Shown here: positions 29,001 to 40,290 of the stretch, piece by piece
How the letters are laid out: the number at the start of each line of letters is the position of its first letter
Position numbering within the stretch: position 1 is the first letter of the stretch
Assembly: GCF_024679095.1 (NCBI RefSeq)
Contig: NC_066517.1
Location: forward strand, 20,138,893 to 20,202,892
Reading direction: 5' to 3'
DNA: 64,000 nucleotides
From: Eriocheir sinensis
Taxonomy: Eukaryota > Arthropoda > Malacostraca > Decapoda > Varunidae
Translations under genes and position numbers: made by a program
The notes under the pieces: generated by a model
Database searches by the model: none
Told to the model about the DNA's origin: nothing
What the model saw: the letters and a program-made list of their open reading frames with translations, nothing else

Positions 29001-30893
29001 GTGCCAATCCTTCCCTATCCACCAGTCCATCATTACTTCCCCACCAGTCCATTACCAACCTTCCCTATCCACCAGTCCCATTACCAATCCTTCCCTATCC
29101 ACCAGTCCATTACCAATCCTTCCTCTATCCACCAGTCCATTACCAACCTTCCCTATCCACCAGTCCCATTACCAACCCTTCCCTATCCACCAGTCCATTA
29201 CCAATCCTTCCCTATCCACCAGTCCCATTACCAACCCTTCCCTATCCACCAGTCCATTACCAACCCCTTCCCTATCCACCAGTCCATTACCAACCTTCCT
29301 CTATCCACCAGTCCCCAATTTATCCACCAGTCCCTTACCAACCCTTCCCTATCCACCAGTCCCATTACCAACCCTTCCCTATTACCAGTCCCATTACCAA
29401 TCCTTCCCTATCCACCAGTCCCATTACCAATCCTTCCTATCCACCAGTCCATTACCAACCTTCCCTATCCACCAGTCCCATTACCAACCCTTCCCCTATC
29501 ACCAGTCCATTACCAATCCTTCCCCTATCCACCAGTCCCGTACCAATCCTTCCCTATCCACCAGTCCCATTACCAACCCTTCCCCTATCCACCAGTCCCA
29601 TTACAATCCTTCCCTATCCACCAGTCCCATTACCAACCCTTCCCTATCCACCAGTCCCATTACAATCCTTCCCTATCCACCAGTCCCATTACCAACCTTC
29701 CCTATCCACCAGTCCCATTACAACCCTTCCCTATCCACCAGTCCCATTACCAATCCTTCCCTATCCACCAGTCCCATTACCAATCCTTCCCTATCCACCA
29801 GTCCCATTACCAATCCTTCCCTATCCACCAGTCCCATTACCAACCCTTCCCTATCCACCAGTCCCATTACCAATCCTTCCCTATCCACCAGTCCCATTAC
29901 CAATCCTTCCCTATCCACCAGTCCCATTACCAATCCTTCCCTATCCACCAGTCCATTACCAATCCTTCCCTATCCACCAGTCCCATTACCAATCCTTCCC
30001 CTATCCACCAGTCCCATTACCAATCCTTCCCTATCCACCAGTCCCATTACCAATCCTTCCCTATCCACCAGTCATTACCAATCCTTCCCCTATCCACCAG
30101 TCCATTACCAATCCTTCCCTATCCACCAGTCCCATTACCAATCCTTCCCCTATCCACCAGTCCCATTACCAATCCTTCTCCTATCCTCCAGTCCCATTGC
30201 CAATCCTTCTATCCACCAGTCCCATTACCAATCCTTCCCCTATCCACCAGCCCCATTACCAACCTTCCCTATCCACCAGTCCCATTACCAATCCTTCCCT
30301 ATCCACCAGTCCCATTACCAATCCTTCCCTATCCACCAGTCCCATTACCAATCCTTCCCTATCCACCAGTCCCATTACCAACCCTTCCCCTATCCACCAG
30401 TCCCATTACCAATCCTTCCCCTATCCACCAGTCCCATTACCAACCCTTCCCTATCCACCAGTCCCATACCAACCCTTCCCTATCCACCAGTCCCATTACC
30501 AATCCTTCTATCCACCAGTCCATTACCAATCCTTCCCCTATCCACCAGTCCCATTACCAGCCTTCCCTATCCACCAGTCCCATTACCAATCCTTCCCTAT
30601 CCACCAGTCCCATTACCAACCCTTCCCCTATCCACCAGTCCAATTACCAATCCTTCCCTATCCACCAGTCCCATTACCAGCCCTTCCCCTATCCACCAGT
30701 CCCATTACCAACCCTTCTATCCACCAGTCCCATTACCAACCCTTCCCTATCCACCAGTCCCATTACCAACCCTTCCCTATCACCAGTCCCATTACAATCC
30801 TTCCCTATCACCAGTCCATTACCAATCCTTCCCTATCCACCAGTCCCATTTGGGACCGTGGATAATCCTTAATCCACCAGTCCCATGACCAAT
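14100..30893 (+). repeat. 16.8-kb minisatellite of a 31-bp unit (~550 copies)
   Basis: A single tandem array fills this interval. The unit contains CTATCCACCAGTCCC followed by ATTACCAATCCTTCCC. From 14100 to about 16050 the unit is 31 bp almost without exception and copies differ by substitutions (AATCCTT versus AACCCTT, CCCTAT versus CGCTAT or CCATAT). From about 16050 onward the CCCC run is mostly CCC (30-bp unit), and copies lose single bases or short pieces very often. A 31-bp unit without stops leaves all three + frames open, giving spurious frames up to 1,723 codons of Pro/Ser/Ile/His/Tyr repeats. Composition, period and frame rotation all argue against a protein gene. On the minus strand the unit is G-rich. 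Confidence 0.97.
23635..23647. other. Assembly gap (13 N) inside the array
   Basis: Thirteen undetermined bases interrupt the minisatellite. Array sequence resumes at once on the other side in the same orientation. The gap length is probably nominal. Confidence 0.95.
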
Positions 30894-31131
30894 TAATGTG
30901 GACTGAGTCCGGTTGTAACTAATCTTCCCAATGAACCAGTATGACCAATGGGACTTATGAACAGATTGAACAGAACAATGAACTGGACTTGACAGTGGTG
31001 AATGAAGAACAATGAGACTTCAAGAATGGGACTGTGAAACAGAACCAATGTGTGGGACTGGTGAAGAGAACTGTGGGCTGAAGGTTGGTGTGGAACTGTG
31101 GAATGACCAGGAAGGAATGGGACTGTGGACT
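30894..31131. other. Scrambled junction between + and - oriented array units
   Basis: After the last + unit the sequence becomes a patchwork of array-like words in both orientations. CCAATGAACCAGTATGACC resembles the + unit, while AATGGGACTGTG, GTGTGGGACTGGTGAAG and GAATGGGACTGTGGACTGG resemble the reverse complement. No clean unit is present. It is either a decayed array edge or a consensus built from reads of both strands. Confidence 0.7.
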
Positions 31132-31230
31132 GGTAATGGGACTGGTGGATAGGGGAAGGGTTGGTAATGGGACTGGTGGATAGGGGAAGGGTTTGTAATG
31201 GGACTGGTGGATAGGGGAAGGATTGGTAAT
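31132..31230 (-). repeat. Three inverted 31-bp array units
   Basis: Units starting at 31132, 31163 and 31194, with a stub at 31225, are the reverse complement of the main array unit and keep exactly 31-bp spacing. They carry the GGGG form (the complement of CCCC), matching the well-formed left end of the array and not its error-rich interior. The array therefore ends in opposite orientation on its right side. Confidence 0.9.
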
Positions 31231-31239
31231 TACATACAT

Positions 31240-31340
31240 GTATTTTTTTATCTCTTCTTCTTCTTCTTCTTGCTCTTTTTCTTCTTGTTCTTGTTCTTGT
31301 TCTTGTTTTTCTTCTTCTTCTTCTTCTTACTTCTCCTGCT
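31240..31340. repeat. (CTT)n / (TTG)n low-complexity stretch
   Basis: TTCTTC and TTGTTC triplet words directly follow the inverted array units. The sequence from 31340 to 31880 is non-repetitive and AT-rich, with GATA-type words near 31700-31780. No gene is recognised. Confidence 0.8.
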
Positions 31341-31882
31341 TACTTCTTACTCCTTCCTGAAATCGCTACTTTTGTTCTTAATTTCCTACACTTCCTTCAT
31401 CAAATCTTAGTCAGTTACTCTTCCTGTTCTTTCCTTTTTACTCCTCCTTCCCAAAGCTACTTACTTTTTATGTTCTTTACTTCTTACTCTTTCTTCACCA
31501 TATCCTTCGGTATCATCACGGTGGTACATCGACACAATATTCCTTCTCTCTCTTCACATAATTCGACCCTGCCGTTGCAGTTCCAAATGTAGGATCTGGT
31601 ATTATATAATTCTATGAACACTGTCTGTCTCGTGGGAGGATGTAATGAATTAAATACAAAGGTGAATTGTATGGATAGACGTAATTAAGGATAAATAGTT
31701 AGATAGATTAATAGAAGATGTAACGTGTAGGTAGAAAGATAGATAAATCGGTAGATAGATAGATAATAGGCATAGATAGATATATAAAGATTGATAGATT
31801 GTTTTTAACCGCATATTCGACAACAACAATAATACAAATAATGATAATGGTAAAAACAACAATAACAACATCAACAACAATA

Positions 31883-31887
<5 letters not shown>

Positions 31888-31918
<31 letters not shown>

Positions 31919-32000
31919 GCTACTCTCGCACGTGTCAGCAACAGGAGCCCGCACATATAAGACAGACAGACAGACAGATTGACAGACAGACAGACAGGCG
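31888..32000. repeat. (ACT)n and (ACAG)n microsatellites
   Basis: ACT triplets run from about 31884 to 31920, and GACA/ACAG tetranucleotides from about 31962 to 31998. Confidence 0.85.
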
Positions 32001-32109
32001 AGCGGCATATCAAGAGTCGTTTGATGTCGGTCCTTTCGCAGTAGGATCAAGGGGCAGTCGGTTTTGTATGGCTGTTTGTGTGTGTGTTTGTTTGTATGTT
32101 TGTGTATGT

Positions 32110-32300
32110 GTGTGTTGCTCTGTTTTTCAAGGAGGTGGAAGTTTGTGCTGTGTGTGTGTTTGTGTTTTTCTTTATTGTTTTGTTTAGGTGTTGGAGGCAT
32201 TGCAGTGTGTGTTTGTTGGTGTTTGTGTTAGTTTGTTTGTGTGTGTGTTTGTGTGTTGCTCTGTTATTTAAAGAGGTAGAAGTTTATGTAGTGTGTGTTT
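32110..32300 (+). repeat. Diverged outer copies of the 143-bp repeat family
   Basis: The segment TGTTGCTCTGTTTTTCAAGG near 32111 recurs as TGTTGCTCTGTTATTTAAAG near 32254. Both are followed by AGGTGGAAGTTT-like words and TGTGTGTTTGTG. The spacing of about 143 bp and the resemblance to the CAAGGAGACC units further right suggest these are old members of the array at 32.64-33.84 kb, now cut off by (CT)n(GT)n expansion. Confidence 0.55.
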
Positions 32301-32301
32301 G

Positions 32302-32588
<287 letters not shown>

Positions 32589-32639
32589 GTTCAGTCCTTT
32601 GAAGTGTTGCGGCGTGTGTTTGTTTTGTGTTTTTCATAG

Positions 32640-33840
32640 AGACGAAACTTGAGGAAACAGAAACTTTGTGGAGTGTATTTCTGTATTACCACGTTACTGC
32701 GGCAGCCAAGGAGACGAAACAAAAAGGGAATTTAAACTTCTGTGATGTGTATTTTTGTTTCTCTTTATTATTCAAGAACATGAAACTAAGGGAAATATAA
32801 ACCTTCAATTGTGTATGTGTTGTATTTCTGTTTCTTTGATATACAAGGAGACCAAGCCAGTAGAATATAAGGTGTCGTGTATATCTGTATTTCTGCGTAT
32901 TTCTGTTGCACAAGGAGACCAAACCAGAGGAAATATAGATTGAAATTGTGGTGTGTATTTCTGAAGTTCTTTGTTTCTCAGATATACAAGGAGACCAAGC
33001 CAGTGGAATGTAAAGTGTTGTGTGTATAAGTATTTCTGTGTATGTCTGTTGCACAAGGAGACCAAACCAGAGGAAATATAGATTGAAACTGTGGTGTGTA
33101 TTTCTGAAGTTCTTTGTTTCTCAGATATACAAGGAGACCAAGCCAGTGGAATGTAAAGTGTTGTGTGTTTAAGTATTTCTGTGTATGTCTGTTGCACAAG
33201 GATACCAAACCAGAGGAAATATAGATTGAAACTGTGGTGTGTATTTCTGAAGTTCTTTGTTTCTCAGATATACAAGGAGACAAAGACATGGGAATGTAAA
33301 GTGTTGTGTTTATCTGTATTTCTGTGTATGTCTGTTGCACAAGGAGACCAAACCAGAGGAAATATAGATTGAAACTGTGGTGTGTATTTCTGAAGTTCTT
33401 TGTTTCTCAGATATACAAGGAGACCAAGCCAGTGGAATGTAAAGTGTTGTGTATATCTGTATTTCTGTGTATGTCTGTTGCACAAGGAGACCAAACCAGA
33501 GGAAATATAGATTGAAATTGTGGTGTGTGTCTGTTGCACAAGGAAGACCAACCAGAGAAATATAGAGATTGAAATTGGTGTGTATTTCTGAAGTTCTTTG
33601 TTGAGACCAAACCAGAGAAATATAGATTGAAACTGTGGTGTGTATTTCTGAAGTTCTTTGTTTCTCAGATATACAAGGAGACCAAGCCAGTGGAATGTAA
33701 AGTGTTGTGTATATCTGTATTTCTGTGTATGTCTGTTGCACAAGGAGACCAAACCAGAGGAAATATAGATTGAAACTGTGGTGTGTATTTCTGAAGTTCT
33801 TTGTTTCTCAGATATGCAAGGAGACAAAGCCAGACAAAAT
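32640..33840 (+). repeat. 143-bp tandem repeat, itself a dimer of ~72-bp halves
   Basis: The marker GCACAAGGAGACCAAACC occurs at about 32908, 33051, 33194, 33337, 33480 and 33737; the inner spacings are exactly 143 bp. Between markers lies a second related half starting ATACAAGGAGACCAAGCCAG, so each unit is two diverged half-units of about 72 bp. A region near 33535-33605 has lost one half and part of another. Copies left of 32.9 kb are older and more diverged. Minus-strand open frames here, such as 33264-33827, are made of the same repeat and are not a gene. Confidence 0.92.
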
Positions 33841-33949
33841 AGAAATAAAAACTGCTGTGTATATTTCCGAATTTCAAGGTTTTTGGACGAATTTGTAAGA
33901 GAAAGCTGATTCTGACAACGAAAGAAAGAAAAAAAAAAGAAATTGCATG

Positions 33950-34665
33950 GATAACTTTCTCACTCTCCTCCTTTCTTGCGTCTTTTCCTTCCTTTCCTTT
34001 CTTCCCTTCACCGTCTCCTTTCCCAACACCTTTTCCTCCATCCCTTTTACTTCTCATCCCCATCTCCCTTTCCATCCCTTTCCCTTCCACTCTCAACCAA
34101 TTCCACTTTCCCTCACCCCCTCTCCTTTTTCTTCAGTCCCTCCTCTCCTACAATCCTCCCCCTTCCCCTTTTCTTGCACCTCATTTTCCCCTCCTCTCTC
34201 CGTCTCTCCTTTCCTCTCCCTTAACTTAATCCCTCTCCCTCTCTTCATCTCCCTATCTCTCCCCATTCGATTTCTTTTTATTTTGTTCGTGCTGTTCGTT
34301 TTCCTTTTCTCTCTCCTCTCCTTCCCTGTTCTTCCCTCCTCTCTGGCCTTTCCTTTCCTTTCCTCTTCATTTTCTCTTCCTTTGTCCCTGATTTTTCTTT
34401 CTTGTCTTCCTCCTCTCCCTCCCCTTCCTCCCCTCCCTCTCTCTTTCCTATCCTGTCAGTTCCATTTCCTTTCCTATCCTTTCGTTTCCTATCCCATCCT
34501 TTCCTATCCCTTTCCTTCCCTTCCATCCTACCGTTTTTTCCATCGCGTTCTTCTTCCGCCTCTCCCTCCCCTCCCTCATTCCCTTTTCCCTTTCTGGTCA
34601 ATCCCATCTTCTTTCCTTATCCCTTTCCCTCTCCCTCCTCCTCCCCCCCCTCTTCTCCCTTATCA
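33950..34665. repeat. Pyrimidine-rich block
   Basis: About 700 bp of TCC/CTTT-rich sequence. Words such as CCTATCCTTTCGTTTCCTATCC suggest local tandem growth near 34450-34510. No gene is visible. Confidence 0.75.
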
Positions 34666-34678
34666 GCCGGGCCAGTCT

Positions 34679-34692
34679 CCTCCAGGGGGCGC
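34679..34692 (+). promoter_or_regulatory. CTCF-like motif (tentative)
   Basis: CCTCCAGGGGGCGC matches the CTCF core pattern CCASYAGRKGGCRS at all but one position (T for A at position 3). It lies in a GC-rich unique stretch (34665-34790). Single motif matches are common by chance, so this is a candidate only. Confidence 0.2.
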
Positions 34693-34799
34693 CATCCTGA
34701 CATAGTGGGCGTTGAGGCGTCCCGTGGGTGGCACTTGGTCCCCCGGGGCAATCCACACCCGTATTTATGGGTACCCGGATGTGTGTGTGGGTAGGGGGG

Positions 34800-34830
34800 T
34801 AGGGGGTGGGGGAGGGGGGGTGATAGTTTT

Positions 34831-34899
<69 letters not shown>

Positions 34900-35911
34900 A
34901 TTGTTTTCCTTTTTTTCGGTTTGTTTACCTTTTTTTTTGGTCTTGCTTTTCTTTAGTGTTTTTTTTTTTCGTCTTTTTCTCCTGTTTGTTGTGCATTTCT
35001 TTCTTACTCTGTCTTGTTCGTGGTCTTATTGTTCTTGTTCTTCCTCCGTCTATTCTTTCTTTGTGTGCTTTCTTTGTCTTTTCGCTTCCTTTATTTCTTT
35101 TTTTTTTTGGGGTTGTCTTGTTTTTTCTGCTCTCCTTTATCGTCGTGTATCTCTTTTCTACTATGTCTTGTTCGTGTTCTTCTTTTTTGGTTCTTGTTCC
35201 TCCTCCTCCTCTTCCTCCTCCTTCTCTTCCTCATCCCCATAATCATCATCATCATCATCTTCTTCTTCTTCTTCGTCCTCATCATCCTCGGTTCGATTTT
35301 CGTTAAGTTCTTGTCTCATTTTTTTGTTTTTTCTTGCTCATATTTCTTAAGCTTATATAGTTTTGTACGTTTTTCTTCTTTTTCTTCTTCTTCTTCTTCT
35401 TTTTCCTCTTTTTCTTGTTCTTGTTCTTCTTTTTCTTTTCCTTTTTCTTTTTCTTTTTCTTCTTCTTCTTCTTCTTCTTTCTTCTTTCGCTCTATCATCA
35501 ATGAATTCTACTTTTTCTCGTCCCTTTTCTCCTCCTCTTCATCCTCCTTCTCGATTTATATCTTTATTCTCGTCTTTATCTTTCTTTGTCGTCATCGTTA
35601 TTATCATCTGTCTTGCTTTCTTGTCTCCTCCTACGCTTTTTTCGCTTTTTCTTCTTCTTCCTCCTCCTCCTCCTCCTCCTCTTATTTCTGTGTACGCCAT
35701 CCCTCGGAGGTTTTCTTCTATTTGTGTCTTATTCTGCGTCTCAAGTCTTTTTTTTTGCCTTCTCTTTTTCTTTTTTCTTCGTGTTTTGCTGTCTGTCTGT
35801 CCATCCTTGCCTGTCTGTCTTTCTGGCTTTCTTTGATGTTTTTTTTGTTTTGTTTTGGTTCTAATTTTGGTTTCAATGTTTTTTTAAAATTTTTTACCCA
35901 GATTGTTTTGC

Positions 35912-35985
<74 letters not shown>

Positions 35986-36665
35986 GCTTTCTTTAATAGT
36001 TGCTCTCTTAATTAATCTCCAAGTCTATTCTCTTCTTTGTTTTCTTGTTTCCTTTGGTTATTTTATTTGTTTAATCTTAATTTTCTTAGTTTTCATTTAC
36101 GTTTCTTGCATTTATATATTTTTTTGTCCTACCTTTTGTCTTCTTCTTTAAGTGTTTGTGTTTGTGTCTTTTCTTGGTCCGATTTTATTTTCTTCCTTTT
36201 TCTTTTTTTTCCTTTTTGGGTTTTCTTTCTTTCTCATGTTCTGCCTCTTGTCTGTTTTATTTTCCTTTAGGTTGTTTGTATAGTTTTATTTTCATCACCA
36301 TTCTTTATCCCTTCCATGTTTTTTTGTTTTAATTCAACCTCTTTATTTTTATTCTTTCTTTCATTATCTTTATTGTTTACTTGTTTGCCTTTGTTCTCAG
36401 CGTCTCTTGTTTATCTTATTTCTTTATCTTTACGTCCATTTGTTATTTTAGTTCGTCCCGTGTTCTCTCTTGCTCCTTAGTAAACATTCATGACTTGCAA
36501 AGTATGATATAACGCTGACTTTATTTCCTTTTCTCTCCTTTCCTTTTACTATTTTTCTTATCTTTCATTTTTTTTAAATTTATTTTTTGCTCATTTTTTG
36601 TTCCTTTCATTTCCTTTGATAGTTTTCTCTTGTCACATATCAACTTACTGATTCTATTTTTCTTC
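34800..36665. repeat. (GT)33, T-rich block with (CTT)n, and (TTG)26
   Basis: A GT run lies at about 34833-34898. A T/C-rich block of about 1.7 kb follows, with TTCTTCTTC runs near 35255, 35380 and 35458 and a pure (TTG)n at about 35908-35985. The words TCTTGTTCGTGTTCTTCTTT and CTCTTTTCTACTATGTCTTG repeat a segment about 150 bp upstream, so part of 34.98-35.2 kb is an old tandem duplication. No coding evidence. Confidence 0.8.
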
Positions 36666-38299
<1,634 letters not shown>

Positions 38300-38300
<1 letters not shown>

Positions 38301-38910
38301 GTTTGGGGATGGAGGGGTCGGGGTGACTTACTCCGTGCGTGTTGTGTTGTGGTACTGTTGCATGTGGTTCTTTGGTGAGGGTTTTGGGGTGACTTGGTGC
38401 TTGTTGTGTTGCAGGAGTGTTGCTTGTTTTTCGGGGTGGGGTGGGGTGGAGGGTGGGGGTGGGGCTAGTTGTCAGGATGTTTTTTGAGTGACAATTTTGA
38501 GACGATTTATTGAGTTTTGTGTTGTAGGAGTATTGCGTGTGCTTGTTTAGTGAGGGTGTTGAGATGACTCGGTGCTTGTTGTGTTGCTTTGATTGTTTGC
38601 TTGGTTTTTGAGGGGGGGGGGGGTAGTTATAGGGGTAATTCTTGTGTGACGGTGTTTTAGTGACGTAGTGATCTTTGTGTTGTAGGAGTGTTACTTGTTT
38701 TGTTTGGGTGTTGGGGTGACTTTGTGTTAGTTGTGTTCTAGGAGTGTTGCTTGTTTTTTTGGGGGGTTAATTGTAGATGTTTTTCTTGTTTGATGGTATT
38801 TAAATGACGTAGTGACCTTTGTGTTGTGGGAGTGTTGCTTGTTTTGTTTGGGTGTTGGGGGTAATTTCGTGCTGCTTGTGTTGCAGGGGTATTGCATGTG
38901 TTTTGGAAGG
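38300..38910 (+). repeat. Degenerate G/T-rich tandem repeat
   Basis: The word GTGTTG(C/T)AGGAGT(G/A)TTGC and variants occurs near 38343, 38407, 38519, 38679, 38726, 38819 and 38877, often followed by TTGTTTTGTTTGGGTGTTGG and TGACTTNGTG. Spacings alternate between roughly 50-65 and 90-110 bp, suggesting a diverged two-part unit. A 90-codon + frame (38215-38487) overlaps it but has no coding support. Confidence 0.7.
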
Positions 38911-39307
38911 CCGTTGATATTTTGTAGGTAGTCAGTTAATTAGTTTGCTGACCTCAGATTAGAGCATATTCATCCGCAAAATGTAGATATGAACAATTTA
39001 CACTGAAAGTTCATGAGTGTGTTCGGGTGACAGGTTATTATAGTACTGTCAATGATGTCTGTTGATTTATGGTTGAATAACAAATGAATTTATTGAACTG
39101 TATGATTACTTTACGAGTCAGCTTTGTTTTGTATTACGGTAAAGCTGCTTTCTTACTTTTGCTTTCTATCTTTCTTTTGTTTCCCTTCGCCGTTTTTTCC
39201 TTGATTTCTTTATTTTTTTGTTATCAATATTTTCTTCCTTCATTTTCCAACCTCTCACTCTCTCTGTTGCTCTCTGTCATAGGTGGAATTCTGTTTATCC
39301 GTGGCTT

Positions 39308-39310
<3 letters not shown>

Positions 39311-39352
<42 letters not shown>
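39311..39352. repeat. (GT)21 microsatellite
   Basis: Pure GT run. It is followed by about 190 bp of GC-rich unique sequence (39355-39540, with GCGCGGGTCGG and CTGGCGCCCGTCCCCGG) in which no gene is recognised. Confidence 0.95.
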
Positions 39353-39354
<2 letters not shown>

Positions 39355-39559
39355 GTCAGCCTGTCGGTATCGCTCCCACTATCAGAGCGCGGGTCGGCGT
39401 GTTCTATTGTTAGGGGCCGCCTCAGCCGTTCTCGCTCCTAAAGTTCCGTTATGTGGGTCACGTTAGGCCTGCTGGCGCCCGTCCCCGGCTCACTCATGTG
39501 TACTTGCCTGCGCAGAGCCGCCGCTGATTGAGGTCCGTGCTGGAGTGGTGATTAATTTC

Positions 39560-40290
39560 CGGGAGCTCATTGAAGGGGTTGACTTGTGCTAAGTTAACAT
39601 GCGTAGAAAGACAGCGTAGAGATCCCTAGAGTGTTTCGGGGCGTCCAATGAAAGGGTTTGCTAAATGCGTGGTGTCTAGTACTTAGGTTAACCCCTTGAC
39701 TGCGGATTTCCTACCAGAAGACATCACCAAGCTACGGAAGTGGAACAAAAAGTGGCAATGAAGAAAAATGTAGAGTTCTGCACCTTGGGAGAGGATATCC
39801 AGCACACCAGTACCACATGGGAAACACTCCACTATCCACCACAGAGGCTGAGAAAGACCTGGGACTATAATTATGTTACCAAGCTACCAGTGAAAGCCAA
39901 ATTCATGCCAATCGTAGCGGACGGGTTAACATGTGCATGGAGACAGGTATTAAGTTCCCAGGAGGCCACTGAAGGAGTTATCTTGTACAAGTTAACAGGG
40001 GTACAGATACAGCTCCTTAGTTTGCTACGAGGATCCCATTGAAGGGGTCGAATGCAAGGTACGAGGTTTCAACAGGTGATTAATACAGATGTGAGATCAT
40101 TTAGGATGCTGGGAAGAGTTATTGGGTGCGGGGTGTCTTGTATCAGGTTCGTAGCGCAGGTGAGTGAAATCAGGTGCGAGGTTCCCTAGAGATGTTGAAA
40201 GGGGTTGTTAAGTGTAGGGTTGTCTTGTGCGAGGTCAACAGGTGCATAAAGGTATGTGTGAGGCTCCTTTGAGATGCTGATGACCTCGGT
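39560..40290 (+). repeat. Degenerate ~70-83-bp tandem repeat
   Basis: The word ATTGAAGGGGTTG and variants recurs near 39567, 39644, 39964, 40034, 40105, 40188 and 40270. Most copies continue with TTGTGC-AGGTTAACAGGTGC-like words. The 320-bp gap between the second and third marked copies contains the reverse-transcriptase relic at 39695-39922. Confidence 0.7.
39695..39922 (+). pseudogene. Reverse-transcriptase relic of a non-LTR retrotransposon (CR1/Jockey type)
   Basis: In three successive frames, each shifted by one base, the sequence reads as the conserved region just C-terminal to the RT catalytic core. Frame 1 from 39711 gives LPEDITKLRKWNKKWQ. Frame 2 from 39758 gives MKKNVEFCTLGED. Frame 3 from 39802 gives AHQYHMGNTPLSTTEAEKDL followed by GL and a stop. 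In intact elements this region reads like ...KWQMKFNV.KCKVLHLG... and ...EKDLGV.... At least two one-base deletions and one stop make it dead. The downstream remainder (SESQIHANRSGRVN) is weakly recognisable. It sits inside the 77-bp repeat array, flanked by GGTTAAC at 39686-39692 and 39924-39930. Confidence 0.75.

Noticed and set aside
25694..30865. A 1,723-codon open frame on the + strand, and similar ones of 552-1,510 codons at 14.1-30.9 kb
   Set aside because: They are translations of the 31-bp minisatellite in rotating frames. All three frames are open, there is no domain, and length depends on consensus errors.
14100..31230. A CRISPR array
   Set aside because: Units abut without unique spacers, the period is 31 bp in total, and the context is eukaryotic.
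31700..31780. GATA-type repeat as a functional GATA-factor cluster
   Set aside because: It is an imperfect GATA microsatellite. Word density is explained by slippage.
33264..33827. A 187-codon minus-strand frame with recurring SEIHTTVSIYISSGLVSLCN-type peptides
   Set aside because: The recurrence equals the 143-bp tandem repeat, and adjacent frames and partial copies are equally open. No sign of selection for protein.
34901..36015. Leu/Phe/Ser-rich frames that look like membrane proteins
   Set aside because: T- and C-rich DNA codes for hydrophobic residues in any frame. No start context, no loops with charged residues, and no family recognised.
39740..40042. A 100-codon + frame taken as a small gene
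   Set aside because: Its first third is one frame of the frameshifted RT relic. The remainder is the 77-bp degenerate tandem repeat.
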